NCBI GenBank assembly: GCA_040387555.1
Contig: JAZKDO010000003.1
Coordinates: 310,001 to 374,000, forward strand
DNA: 64,000 bases
Origin: UBA4416 sp040387555
Lineage (GTDB): Bacteria; Bacteroidota; Bacteroidia; B-17B0; Aurantibacillaceae
Reading direction: 5' to 3'
Part shown: positions 46,635 through 53,745 of the stretch, in pieces
Layout of the letters: the number at the start of each line of letters is the position of its first letter
Numbering within the stretch: position 1 is the first letter of the stretch
The notes under the pieces: model-generated
Databases searched by the model: none
What the model was told of the DNA's origin: nothing
The model's input: the letters and a program-made list of their open reading frames with translations, nothing else
Program-made: the position numbers and the translations under genes

Positions 46635-46801
46635 TAACGTTTTGCAGCTATAAGAAGTGCGGGTTTGAAACCGTTTTCTGCCGAATAGCTAATAACAAAG
46701 CTAAATGTTTATTGGCCATTTGCAAAGCGAAAATTAATTAATTGTCTACCGCTTTTGCAAATGCCGAAGCACAATGCCCGCATTTTTTATAGGTGCGGTT
46801 A
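46635..46801 (-). repeat. attC4 (class II)
   Basis: 167 bp. -7 CAAAGCTA at 46696-46703 and CAAA at 46723-46726. Cassette 4 pair TAGGT / ACCTA, exact; 14 of 15 bases match over the extended ends. Confidence 0.93.
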
Positions 46802-46822
46802 TAGGTAGGCTGTTTATTTGGT

Positions 46823-47530
46823 TTAAATCATTTCGGATGTTGCCTGAGGTTCTTTGTCTTCGAATAATACTCTGATAGTTGGTTTGCAAATAAAATATAT
46901 TAGTCCACAATGCAAGGCTAACATAAAAATATAATTTGAACTATTAGGCATTGGCATTAATTGTGTGATTAGGTTATCGATGCCTGCTAATTCATAACAC
47001 ATATACAATCCAAAACAATCTAAGACGCCTTGATAGACTAGCCAAACTAAGAGCATTGTCCAACCTCTTTTGGTTTTGCGCCAAAAAAATAAGATGGTAA
47101 GTGGAAGGTATATGAACTCTATTAAAAACGTTAATCCAGAAAAATCAATCTCCGAAAGGTTTTGAATCACGTATGAAATTAAACTTAAACTTGTCGCTGT
47201 CTTATATACAAATGCTATAAGAAGAAGTATGCTTAATACAACGATTGCTCTATCGGGTGTCTTCTCAACTAACGGGTCAGCAAATTCAAGCGCTTTAAAT
47301 GTCTTTTCTTTTATATCTTGACGTCTCTGATTTTTTAGTGTGTCTTGCTGTTCTTTAGAAATAGCTTTCACTTTCATTTCTATTTTCGCATCATCAATGT
47401 CGTGACGAATAGCTAGTTCTTGTTTGACAGCATCAATTGCAACTAACTCATAGTCTTTTTTGTTTTCTATAATTTCAAGCAACTTGGCTGTCGGAAGTTT
47501 CTTATATATGTCAGCAAATTGATTATTCAT
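46823..47530 (-). CDS. Cassette 4: membrane protein with a charged N-terminal domain
   Basis: 235 residues. The soluble N-terminus (ADIYKKLPTAKLLEIIENKK, then VAIDAVKQELAIRHDIDD) precedes four helices between 95 and 220 (AIVVLSILLLIAFVYK, FLIEFIYLPLTILFFW). It resembles the cassette 20 protein in overall layout and in the helix ending in a Glu-Leu motif. No function known. Confidence 0.7.
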   Translation of the reverse strand: MNNQFADIYKKLPTAKLLEIIENKKDYELVAIDAVKQELAIRHDIDDAKIEMKVKAISKEQQDTLKNQRRQDIKEKTFKALEFADPLVEKTPDRAIVVLSILLLIAFVYKTATSLSLISYVIQNLSEIDFSGLTFLIEFIYLPLTILFFWRKTKRGWTMLLVWLVYQGVLDCFGLYMCYELAGIDNLITQLMPMPNSSNYIFMLALHCGLIYFICKPTIRVLFEDKEPQATSEMI

Positions 47531-47571
47531 GTTTTCCTTGTTATCTTTAGTTTAGTCTAACAGCTTACCTA

Positions 47572-47741
47572 TAACGTTTTGGAGCTACCGGCAGTGCGGC
47601 TCAAGGCACTTTTCAACCGAATACTCCTGACAAAGATAGAATGTTTCTAGGCATTTGCAATGCAAAATGAATGTCTTTCGCGGAGCGGCATTTATTGCAA
47701 ATGCTTTGATGTCCGCCCGCATTGCCCGGTAGGTGCTGTTA
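47572..47741 (-). repeat. attC3 (class I)
   Basis: 170 bp. -7 CAAAGATA at 47631-47638. Cassette 3 pair GCTGC / GCAGC, exact. Confidence 0.93.
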
Positions 47742-47751
47742 GCTGCTGGTT

Positions 47752-48459
47752 TTAATAGTCTAGTTTTATTGGCGTTTGGTTTCTAATTGCAAATTCAGTT
47801 ATTGTATACAATATAGAAAAGCCAAATTTAGCTTTGTCTTCATAAATATTAGAAGCAGGGTCGATTTCTTTAGCCCATAATTCAATTGAGTCTTTGGATG
47901 CATTCCAAATTTTAGCATTTAATTTATCTAAGTTTTGTAACAACGCATATATTGAACCAATCGCAATTTCATTTTCTGATGGATCATTATAATTAAATAT
48001 GAAATTAAAATTTAACGGTAGCCAAATTTCGCAACCTTTTACTAATTGTTGATAGCTAGTTTCGTAGTCTTCACTAGATGCTTTAGTGTACACTTCGCTT
48101 TCACCCCAGTTTTCATCATATTCTTTAGGGGGAATTGTCGACTGTTCACTAAATAAAGCAAACATTATCAATGCGCCATAACAATCCCAATTTGGTTTGT
48201 CTGTGTAGTATTCTTTTTCATTGTCCTCAGTCCAAATAGTGGGATTTTCTATGTGCTCTTTTATTGCACTTATTATATTGTTTCGCCAATCAATACATAT
48301 TTCTTTTACCTCTTCAATATCTATTTCTTCCTGCGCAACATCATTCGAATTAATCCTTTCGAATTCCATATTGTTTTCTTCTGCATATTGTTCGATAACT
48401 GATTTCCAATTTTTTGAATAGTATCTTGTTAATGTTCCTGTGTAAATGTCTAGTCCCAT
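47752..48459 (-). CDS. Cassette 3: cytosolic protein, unknown family
   Basis: 235 residues from the ATG at 48459 (MGLDIYTGTLTRYYSKNWKS); the upstream extension is attC. It is acidic and rich in Trp, Tyr and Asn (KPNWDCYGALIMFALFS, GCEIWLPLNFNFIFNY, DKLNAKIWNASKDSIELW). The opening MGLDIY is shared with several small uncharacterised proteins, but I cannot give a function. Confidence 0.66.
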   Translation of the reverse strand: MGLDIYTGTLTRYYSKNWKSVIEQYAEENNMEFERINSNDVAQEEIDIEEVKEICIDWRNNIISAIKEHIENPTIWTEDNEKEYYTDKPNWDCYGALIMFALFSEQSTIPPKEYDENWGESEVYTKASSEDYETSYQQLVKGCEIWLPLNFNFIFNYNDPSENEIAIGSIYALLQNLDKLNAKIWNASKDSIELWAKEIDPASNIYEDKAKFGFSILYTITEFAIRNQTPIKLDY

Positions 48460-48486
48460 ATATGTTGATTTTAAAAAACTTGCAGC

Positions 48487-48656
48487 TAACGTTTTGGAGC
48501 TACCGGCAGTGCGGCTCAAGGCACTTTTCAACCGAATACTCCTGACAAAGATAGAATGTTTCTAGGCATTTGCAATGCAAAATGAATGTCTTTCGCGGAG
48601 CGGCATTTATTGCAAATGCTTTGATGTCCGCCCGCATTGCCCGGTAGGTGCTGTTA
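48487..48656 (-). repeat. attC2 (class I)
   Basis: 170 bp, identical to attC1 over almost all its length. -7 CAAAGATA at 48546-48553. Cassette 2 pair GCAGC / GCTGC, exact. Confidence 0.94.
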
Positions 48657-48668
48657 GCAGCTGAGCAT

Positions 48669-49163
48669 TTATTCGTCCTCTTGTTTTCTTTGTAGAAATT
48701 CTTTGTTTTCCTGTTTTTCTTCTTCAAGTTCCTTTTGCTCCTGGTCTGTTAGAAAGTAGTAGGGATTACCAATTATTTCCGTTTTGATTTTTATTGTCAC
48801 TTGACTTATTTGTTCTGCTGTCACACCCCACTTCTCAAAAACTAGCGGAATAGATTTAATATAATTCTCAATGTATTCCTCTAGTGGATTTTTCGATAAA
48901 ATAATTGAATTGTAGGGGAACCAAAGCCCACAATTAACATTAGTCGCCTTTGATTTAAAAGGTCCCATTTTAACTTCTAATTTGTCTTGAGCAGAAGTTG
49001 TCGTAACAGTTAAATGTAAACATTTTTCAGGATATGCGTCAATTAGTCCTAGTGGAGTCATAATACATTCTTTGATTGCTAGTCGTACAAACTTTGAGAT
49101 TCTAAATGAAAAATCAAAACTTACTCCGGGTTCATTATACCATGCTCCAATTGTTAATTCCAT
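48669..49163 (-). CDS. Cassette 2: cytosolic protein with an acidic coiled tail
   Basis: 164 residues, no signal or membrane helix. A mixed alpha/beta body (AWYNEPGVSFDFSFRISKFV, LHLTVTTTSAQDKLEVKMGP) is followed by a highly charged helix (TDQEQKELEEEKQENKEF). Family unknown. The stop lies 12 bp from attC2 and the start 50 bp from attC1. Confidence 0.65.
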   Translation of the reverse strand: MELTIGAWYNEPGVSFDFSFRISKFVRLAIKECIMTPLGLIDAYPEKCLHLTVTTTSAQDKLEVKMGPFKSKATNVNCGLWFPYNSIILSKNPLEEYIENYIKSIPLVFEKWGVTAEQISQVTIKIKTEIIGNPYYFLTDQEQKELEEEKQENKEFLQRKQEDE

Positions 49164-49213
49164 TGTTGTCTGATGTTTAGTTGTTGTTTGTAGGTTTTCT
49201 TATGCTTTGCTGC

Positions 49214-49383
49214 TAACGTTTTGGAGCTACCGGCAGTGCGGCTCAAGGCACTTTTCAACCGAATACTCCTGACAAAGATAGAATGTTTCTAGGCATTTGC
49301 AATGCAAAATGAATGTCTTTCGCGGAGCGGCATTTATTGCAAATGCTTTGATGTCCGCCCGCATTGCCCGGTAGGTGCTGTTA
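49214..49383 (-). repeat. attC1 (class I, reference copy)
   Basis: 170 bp. Left core TAAC 49214-49217, arm GCTACCGGCAGTGCGG; right arm CCGCCCGCATTGCCCGGTAG, core GTTA 49380-49383. Promoter read leftward: ATTG at 49300-49303, 19 bp, TATCTTTG at 49273-49280. Cassette 1 pair GCGGT / ACCGC, exact. The core TAA is the stop codon of the cassette 1 gene. Confidence 0.95.
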
Positions 49384-50277
49384 GCGGTTGCCGTTCAGGT
49401 TGCCAGTAAACCAATCAAACTCTTCAATTTTCGTGTATTCAGATGGAATCTTCCTTAGTTTTCTTAAAATTTTATAATTGGCTGAATAAGGTTCGTTGTT
49501 CGAAATAATTATTTTGCCCGTGTTTTTGTTAGTGCTATCTTTTTCATAAGATACATATTCTACTGTGTCAATTTTTTCACCATGCCACTTGTATTTATAC
49601 ATTTCCGTTTCACCTGGGTGTCCATAGCAAATGCCTCTAATTAATTTTTCTTTAGGAGAGAATGTTGGATTAATAAACTCGAAATTTTCAGAGAAACTCA
49701 TTTTATCAGTTCTTAGTAAATACACATTACTGAAGCCTTTCAAGCAGCATCCAGATGCACCATACCAGTTTACAACAAAGTCATTGATTTTATCTCCATT
49801 AATATCACGTATTGTGTCGTTCACATATGTCAATGTCCATTGCTCATGTGAAAGAACATTAATAAATGTACTATCAGTTTTGCTGTAAATGTCTATTAAT
49901 ACGGCATATGGGCTTACTCTTCTAATGAATAAATGTGGGTGTTTGTTTGTAAAATGGTAACCTAAATTAATTTCAACATTTACGTCAAATGCCGTATCGC
50001 ATTTTATAATGAATTCTGTTTTAAAATTGTCCTGGACTATACGTCGATAAGCACTATCAATAGCTATTTTTAAAACTTTTTCTAATCTTATACTATCTAG
50101 CTTATCTTCTTCCTCGATTTGCTTTCTTTTCTTTAGTCGCTCCGTTTCTATTGAGTCAGCTTTTGTTTGAGGATTTTGAGTTAATTCTATAGCATTTTTC
50201 TTCGACTCATTCTGTTGTCCACATGAAACTACTAATAGTATAAATACAATATTTAAAATTTTCATAGTTGTCTTCAT
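49381..50277 (-). CDS. Cassette 1: lipoprotein nearest the recombinase
   Basis: 298 residues from the ATG at 50277 (50265 is possible). MKILNIVFILLVVSCGQQ is the lipoprotein signal. A charged helix (KRKQIEEEDKLDSIRLEKVL) precedes a beta-rich domain with DINGDKINDFVVNWYG, which resembles an FG-GAP/VCBS-type calcium loop, and GASGCCLKG. Function unknown. Its stop codon is formed by the attC1 core, and its promoter probably lies at the end of the recombinase gene, so it should be the most directly expressed cassette. Confidence 0.72.
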   Translation of the reverse strand: MKTTMKILNIVFILLVVSCGQQNESKKNAIELTQNPQTKADSIETERLKKRKQIEEEDKLDSIRLEKVLKIAIDSAYRRIVQDNFKTEFIIKCDTAFDVNVEINLGYHFTNKHPHLFIRRVSPYAVLIDIYSKTDSTFINVLSHEQWTLTYVNDTIRDINGDKINDFVVNWYGASGCCLKGFSNVYLLRTDKMSFSENFEFINPTFSPKEKLIRGICYGHPGETEMYKYKWHGEKIDTVEYVSYEKDSTNKNTGKIIISNNEPYSANYKILRKLRKIPSEYTKIEEFDWFTGNLNGNR

Positions 50278-50288
50278 ACGGTTACCGC

Positions 50289-50351
50289 TAACTAGCTTAT
50301 ACCCGCTATAAAATGGCGGATACAATACCTAATTGGAGAAGTAACCGCCAT
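50289..50351 (-). other. Candidate attI (primary recombination site)
   Basis: The cassette 1 core (GTTA on the minus strand) is at 50289-50292 and is not preceded by an attC. Beside it lie TTATA-GCGGG-TATAA and a 10-of-11 inverted repeat, ATGGCGGATAC (50313-50323) and GTAACCGCCAT (50341-50351). These are plausible recombinase-binding elements. The attI role is inferred from position between recombinase and first cassette. Confidence 0.65.
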
Positions 50352-50373
50352 AAATAGTCGTTTGCTGGTTTAT

Positions 50374-50406
50374 CAAATATACATTTTTTCATTATAAATA
50401 ATCAAA
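50374..50406 (-). promoter_or_regulatory. Promoter reading into the array (Pc-like)
   Basis: On the minus strand TTTG (50403-50406), 21 bp, TATATTTG (50374-50381): a full match to the Bacteroidota TTTG/TAnnTTTG consensus. The -33 element is inside the last codons of the recombinase gene. Transcription would start near 50367 and run through attI into cassette 1. Confidence 0.75.
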
Positions 50407-51528
50407 GGGTGATGTCACATTTTGAATACTCTTGGTACTTACATGCGTGTAAATTTCCGTGGTTTTACTGCTGCTATGCCCTAATATTTCTTGTATATAA
50501 CGCAAATCCGTGCCGTTCTCTAATAAATGAGTGGCATAGCTATGTCTTAACCAATGTAAACTAACAGGTTTTGTGATTCCGCATTTTTCTAAAGATTGTT
50601 TTAGTACGTTTTGTAAACTTCTTTCATCATACATCTCATCCTTTGTTTGCCCTTCAAATAAATATGTCGTTGGTTTATAGGCTTGATAATAAGCCCTTAG
50701 TAATTCCACTATTTTGATGCTCAAGGGCGCTATCCGGTCTTTTCTCCCTTTCGATTGTTTAATGATCACAACACCGCGTTTGGAATCAATATCGTTTAAT
50801 TTTAACCGTAATAACTCTCCACAACGCAAGCCGCAACTATATATCAAACTAAGCATCGCCTTATGTTTAATATTGCCATGCGCTTGTAAAATGGCTTTCA
50901 CTTCTTCCTTACTTAAAACATTCGGCAATAACTTCGGATTCTTTGGCCGATGTATCAATTCCGGGCGCATAGTTTTAAACTCTACAATTTTAAAAAATAA
51001 CTTCACAGCATTTACCACCTGATTTTGATAGGAAGCCGAAAACTTATTGGCTATAATGTAATCATTATTGAAATGTATCAGATCATCATTACTTATATCG
51101 CTTACAGGTTTGCTGGCGTAATAACCTAAGAACGTACGGATCGCATTTGAATAGGTGTCTACAGTGTGGTGACTATAGCGCTTGGATTTCAGCCAACTTT
51201 CAAATTCAAGGAGTTTATCAGCTGTTTCCGGACAAAGAATAAATTGAGCAAGGCTTGCTTTTTTTTCAGATGGGGGAGATGGCTTTATATAACTTTCATC
51301 GAACTGATTTTTTTTATAAACCTTTACCTGATACCTGAAAAATACATCACATATTTTTTCAAAAATAGTTTCCTCATAAGCAACATGCCAGGCACACTGC
51401 GAGAAACTCCACTTCCCATTTAAAAAATTCCGGACTAAATTGCCTGCTTCTGCATCATTTTCAAAACGTAAAAATACACGAGGCTTATCATGGTGTATTA
51501 AATGCTCAATGGTTAATTCTTTAATCAT
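50392..51528 (-). CDS. Integron-integrase-like tyrosine recombinase
   Basis: 378 residues from the ATG at 51528 (a TTG two codons earlier is less likely). Residues 1-90 are the Bacteroidota N-terminal domain with the KWSFSQCAWHV motif; 95-190 the SAM-like core-binding domain; 200-378 the catalytic domain with Arg of CGLRCGELLRL, Lys of KGRKDR, HWLRHS, LGHSSSKTT and Tyr of EIYTHV. The end ITKP...HLRHS...IYTHV...SPFDYL closely follows IntI1 (SPLDAL). The roughly 35-residue IntI insertion before the MYD block is absent. It sits 100 bp upstream of cassette 1 and is co-oriented with the cassettes, so it is the likely array recombinase. Confidence 0.88.
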   Translation of the reverse strand: MIKELTIEHLIHHDKPRVFLRFENDAEAGNLVRNFLNGKWSFSQCAWHVAYEETIFEKICDVFFRYQVKVYKKNQFDESYIKPSPPSEKKASLAQFILCPETADKLLEFESWLKSKRYSHHTVDTYSNAIRTFLGYYASKPVSDISNDDLIHFNNDYIIANKFSASYQNQVVNAVKLFFKIVEFKTMRPELIHRPKNPKLLPNVLSKEEVKAILQAHGNIKHKAMLSLIYSCGLRCGELLRLKLNDIDSKRGVVIIKQSKGRKDRIAPLSIKIVELLRAYYQAYKPTTYLFEGQTKDEMYDERSLQNVLKQSLEKCGITKPVSLHWLRHSYATHLLENGTDLRYIQEILGHSSSKTTEIYTHVSTKSIQNVTSPFDYL

Positions 51529-51548
51529 AACCAAAGATGGTCATATAT

Positions 51549-51566
51549 ATAGCAATGTGTTGCTAT
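51549..51566. promoter_or_regulatory. Palindrome upstream of the recombinase gene
   Basis: ATAGCAATGTGTTGCTAT: 7-bp arms, 4-bp loop, 21 bp before the ATG, with a further TATAGCA at 51570-51577. Position and symmetry suggest an operator controlling recombinase expression; the regulator is unknown. The rest of 51567-51795 holds no gene. Confidence 0.55.
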
Positions 51567-51795
51567 AATTTATAGCATTTATATTGCGTAATTCATTTAC
51601 TTTTAAGGGGGGATTTCTGTTTAGGAAGATACAGGGTAAAAACAATTCTTATGTTGTTTTGCAATTAAATAAATTCAGGGATACGGAAGAGTTAAAAAGA
51701 ATATTTATAAATAGTATAACCAATTATACGGGCAATGCTAAATCAAAAATTGAGAATGTTAATCTTCGGTTTCCCAACACTTCGCAACAAAGAAA

Positions 51796-53745
51796 CTACC
51801 CAACCTTACTATCTTTTTTCTCTTTCAAAATCTCCAACACTTCATCATGAATTTGCTCCGCAGAAAAACCACACTCCAGGTATAACTCATTGGGCTCACC
51901 GTGCTCAATAAACCGGTCAGGAATACCCAGACGCTTCACCTGTGCATGGTAACCGTGATCCGACATAAATTCTAAGATAGCACTGCCTACGCCGCCAACA
52001 ATAGTTCCATCTTCAATGGTAATTATTTTTTTATAACGACTAAATACTTCATGCAGCATCGTTTCATCCAATGGCTTGGCAAAACGTAAATCATAATGCG
52101 CTACCTGTATCGACGAATCTTTTAATTTTCCTATCGCTTTCACGGCAAAGTTTCCGGGATGACCTAAGGATAAAATAGCCACATCTTTGCCATCATTCAA
52201 TTTACGCCCTTTGCCAATTTCAATTTTTTGAAAAGGTGTTTTCCAGTTCACCATCACACCGTTACCTCTTGGATAACGAATACTGAACGGACCTGTAACT
52301 TCATCCAGTTGAGAGGTGTACATCATGTTACGTAACTCTTCTTCATTCATTGGTGCACTCACAATCATATTAGGAATGCAACGGAAATAAGAAATATCAA
52401 AAGCACCGTGGTGCGTTGGTCCATCTGCTCCGGCAATGCCGCCACGATCTAAACAAAACACCACTTTTAAATTCTGTAAAGCCACATCATGCACTACCTG
52501 ATCATAGGCGCGTTGCATAAACGATGAATAAATATTGCAAAATGGAATCAAACCCTGTGTGGCTAAACCGGCACTGAAAGTAACTGCATGTTGCTCTGCA
52601 ATACCAACATCAAATGCTCTGTCAGGCATCGCCTTCATCATAATATTTAAAGAACAGCCACTCGGCATAGCCGGTGTAATGCCCATGATCTTATCATTCT
52701 GCTCTGCTAATTCAACAATGGTATGTCCAAACACATCCTGGTATTTGGGAGGCTGAGGCTCTTTAGGAACAATTTTAATGATCTCACCGGTATCTTTATT
52801 AAACAATCCTGGTGAATGCCAAACCGTTTCATTTCCTTCTTCCGAAAATTTATAGCCCTTGCCTTTCTTGGTTAAAACGTGTAATATCTTCGGGCCGGGA
52901 ATATCTTTCAGGTCAGTCATGATCTTCGTTAAACGCACTACATCGTGTCCGTCAACGGGACCAAAATACCTGAACTTCAACGATTCAAATAAATTGCTTT
53001 GTTTCAGTAAAGAGGTTTTAACAGCATTCTCTAATTTACTGGCAATCTCCTGAGCGTTAGGTCCAAATTTGCTGATCTTGCCCAATAACTCCCAAACTTT
53101 ATCTTTTGTTTTATTGTAAGTGTGTGATGTGGTAATGTCCGTCAGGTAATCTCTTAAGGCTCCAACATTAGGGTCAATACTCATGCAATTGTCATTCAAT
53201 ACTACCAGTAAATTACTGTTAGAAATACCTGCATGGTTCAATGCTTCAAAAGCCTGTCCCGCTGTCATCGATCCATCACCAATAACTGCAATATGTTGTT
53301 TGTCTTTTAAGCCTTTATACTGGCTGGCAACCGCCATTCCTAAAGCGCCACCAATGGAAGTGGATGAGTGGCCAACGCCAAAGGTATCATATTCGCTTTC
53401 CGAGCGTTTCGGGAAACCACTAATGCCTTTATAAACACGGTTGGTATGAAAAATATCACGGCGACCTGTAATGATTTTATGTCCGTATGCCTGGTGGCCA
53501 ACGTCCCAAACCAATTGATCGTAAGGCGTATTAAAAACGTAATGTAAAGCGGCAGTTAACTCTACAACCCCTAAAGAAGCACCAAAATGCCCTCCTTTTA
53601 CGGAAACGATATCAATGATGAACTGTCGCAGTTCCGCACAGAACTGTTCTAATTCTTCTACTTTCAGTTTTTTAAGATCAGCAGGGGAATTAACCTTCGC
53701 CAATAATGCACCGGGTATTACCCCTGAACCTTTAACAATTTCCAT
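51796..53745 (-). CDS. dxs: 1-deoxy-D-xylulose-5-phosphate synthase
   Basis: 649 residues, full length. The thiamine-diphosphate motif GDGSMTAGQAFEALNHAG is near 155, GHSSTSIGGALGMA near 125, and DRGGIAGADGPTHHG of the pyrimidine domain near 430; the transketolase C-terminal domain ends it. The enzyme condenses pyruvate with glyceraldehyde-3-phosphate, the first step of the MEP isoprenoid pathway. It marks the return to core chromosome on the right of the array and is read leftward toward the recombinase. Confidence 0.97.
   Translation of the reverse strand: MEIVKGSGVIPGALLAKVNSPADLKKLKVEELEQFCAELRQFIIDIVSVKGGHFGASLGVVELTAALHYVFNTPYDQLVWDVGHQAYGHKIITGRRDIFHTNRVYKGISGFPKRSESEYDTFGVGHSSTSIGGALGMAVASQYKGLKDKQHIAVIGDGSMTAGQAFEALNHAGISNSNLLVVLNDNCMSIDPNVGALRDYLTDITTSHTYNKTKDKVWELLGKISKFGPNAQEIASKLENAVKTSLLKQSNLFESLKFRYFGPVDGHDVVRLTKIMTDLKDIPGPKILHVLTKKGKGYKFSEEGNETVWHSPGLFNKDTGEIIKIVPKEPQPPKYQDVFGHTIVELAEQNDKIMGITPAMPSGCSLNIMMKAMPDRAFDVGIAEQHAVTFSAGLATQGLIPFCNIYSSFMQRAYDQVVHDVALQNLKVVFCLDRGGIAGADGPTHHGAFDISYFRCIPNMIVSAPMNEEELRNMMYTSQLDEVTGPFSIRYPRGNGVMVNWKTPFQKIEIGKGRKLNDGKDVAILSLGHPGNFAVKAIGKLKDSSIQVAHYDLRFAKPLDETMLHEVFSRYKKIITIEDGTIVGGVGSAILEFMSDHGYHAQVKRLGIPDRFIEHGEPNELYLECGFSAEQIHDEVLEILKEKKDSKVG

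Larger units (their letters stand above)
18157..50292 (-). mobile_element. Integron-like gene-cassette array, 26 cassettes
   Basis: 25 complete and one half attC-like palindromes (165-174 bp) separate 26 cassettes; cassettes are numbered leftward from the recombinase at 50392-51528. Each junction has TAAC on its left edge and GTTA on its right edge. The five bases beyond the cores at the two ends of one cassette are reverse complements (23 exact, two 4/5, only cassette 22 broken). This is the pattern left by site-specific recombination of circular cassettes, as known for integrons. 25 cassettes are transcribed leftward, with the start codon close to the core and the stop next to the attC. Cassette 17 is reversed. 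Confidence 0.92.

Noticed and set aside
18157..50292. A CRISPR array
   Set aside because: The repeats are 165-174 bp palindromes separated by 0.4-4 kb of coding DNA, with no cas genes; both unit and spacing are wrong for CRISPR.
18157..50292. A cluster of insertion sequences or MITEs
   Set aside because: No transposase and no target duplications. The ends pair within the gene-bearing interval and not around the repeat, which fits cassettes.
51584..51850. 88-residue ORF upstream of the recombinase
   Set aside because: It runs into the dxs 3' end on the opposite strand, has no recognisable family, and lies over the intergenic spacer.
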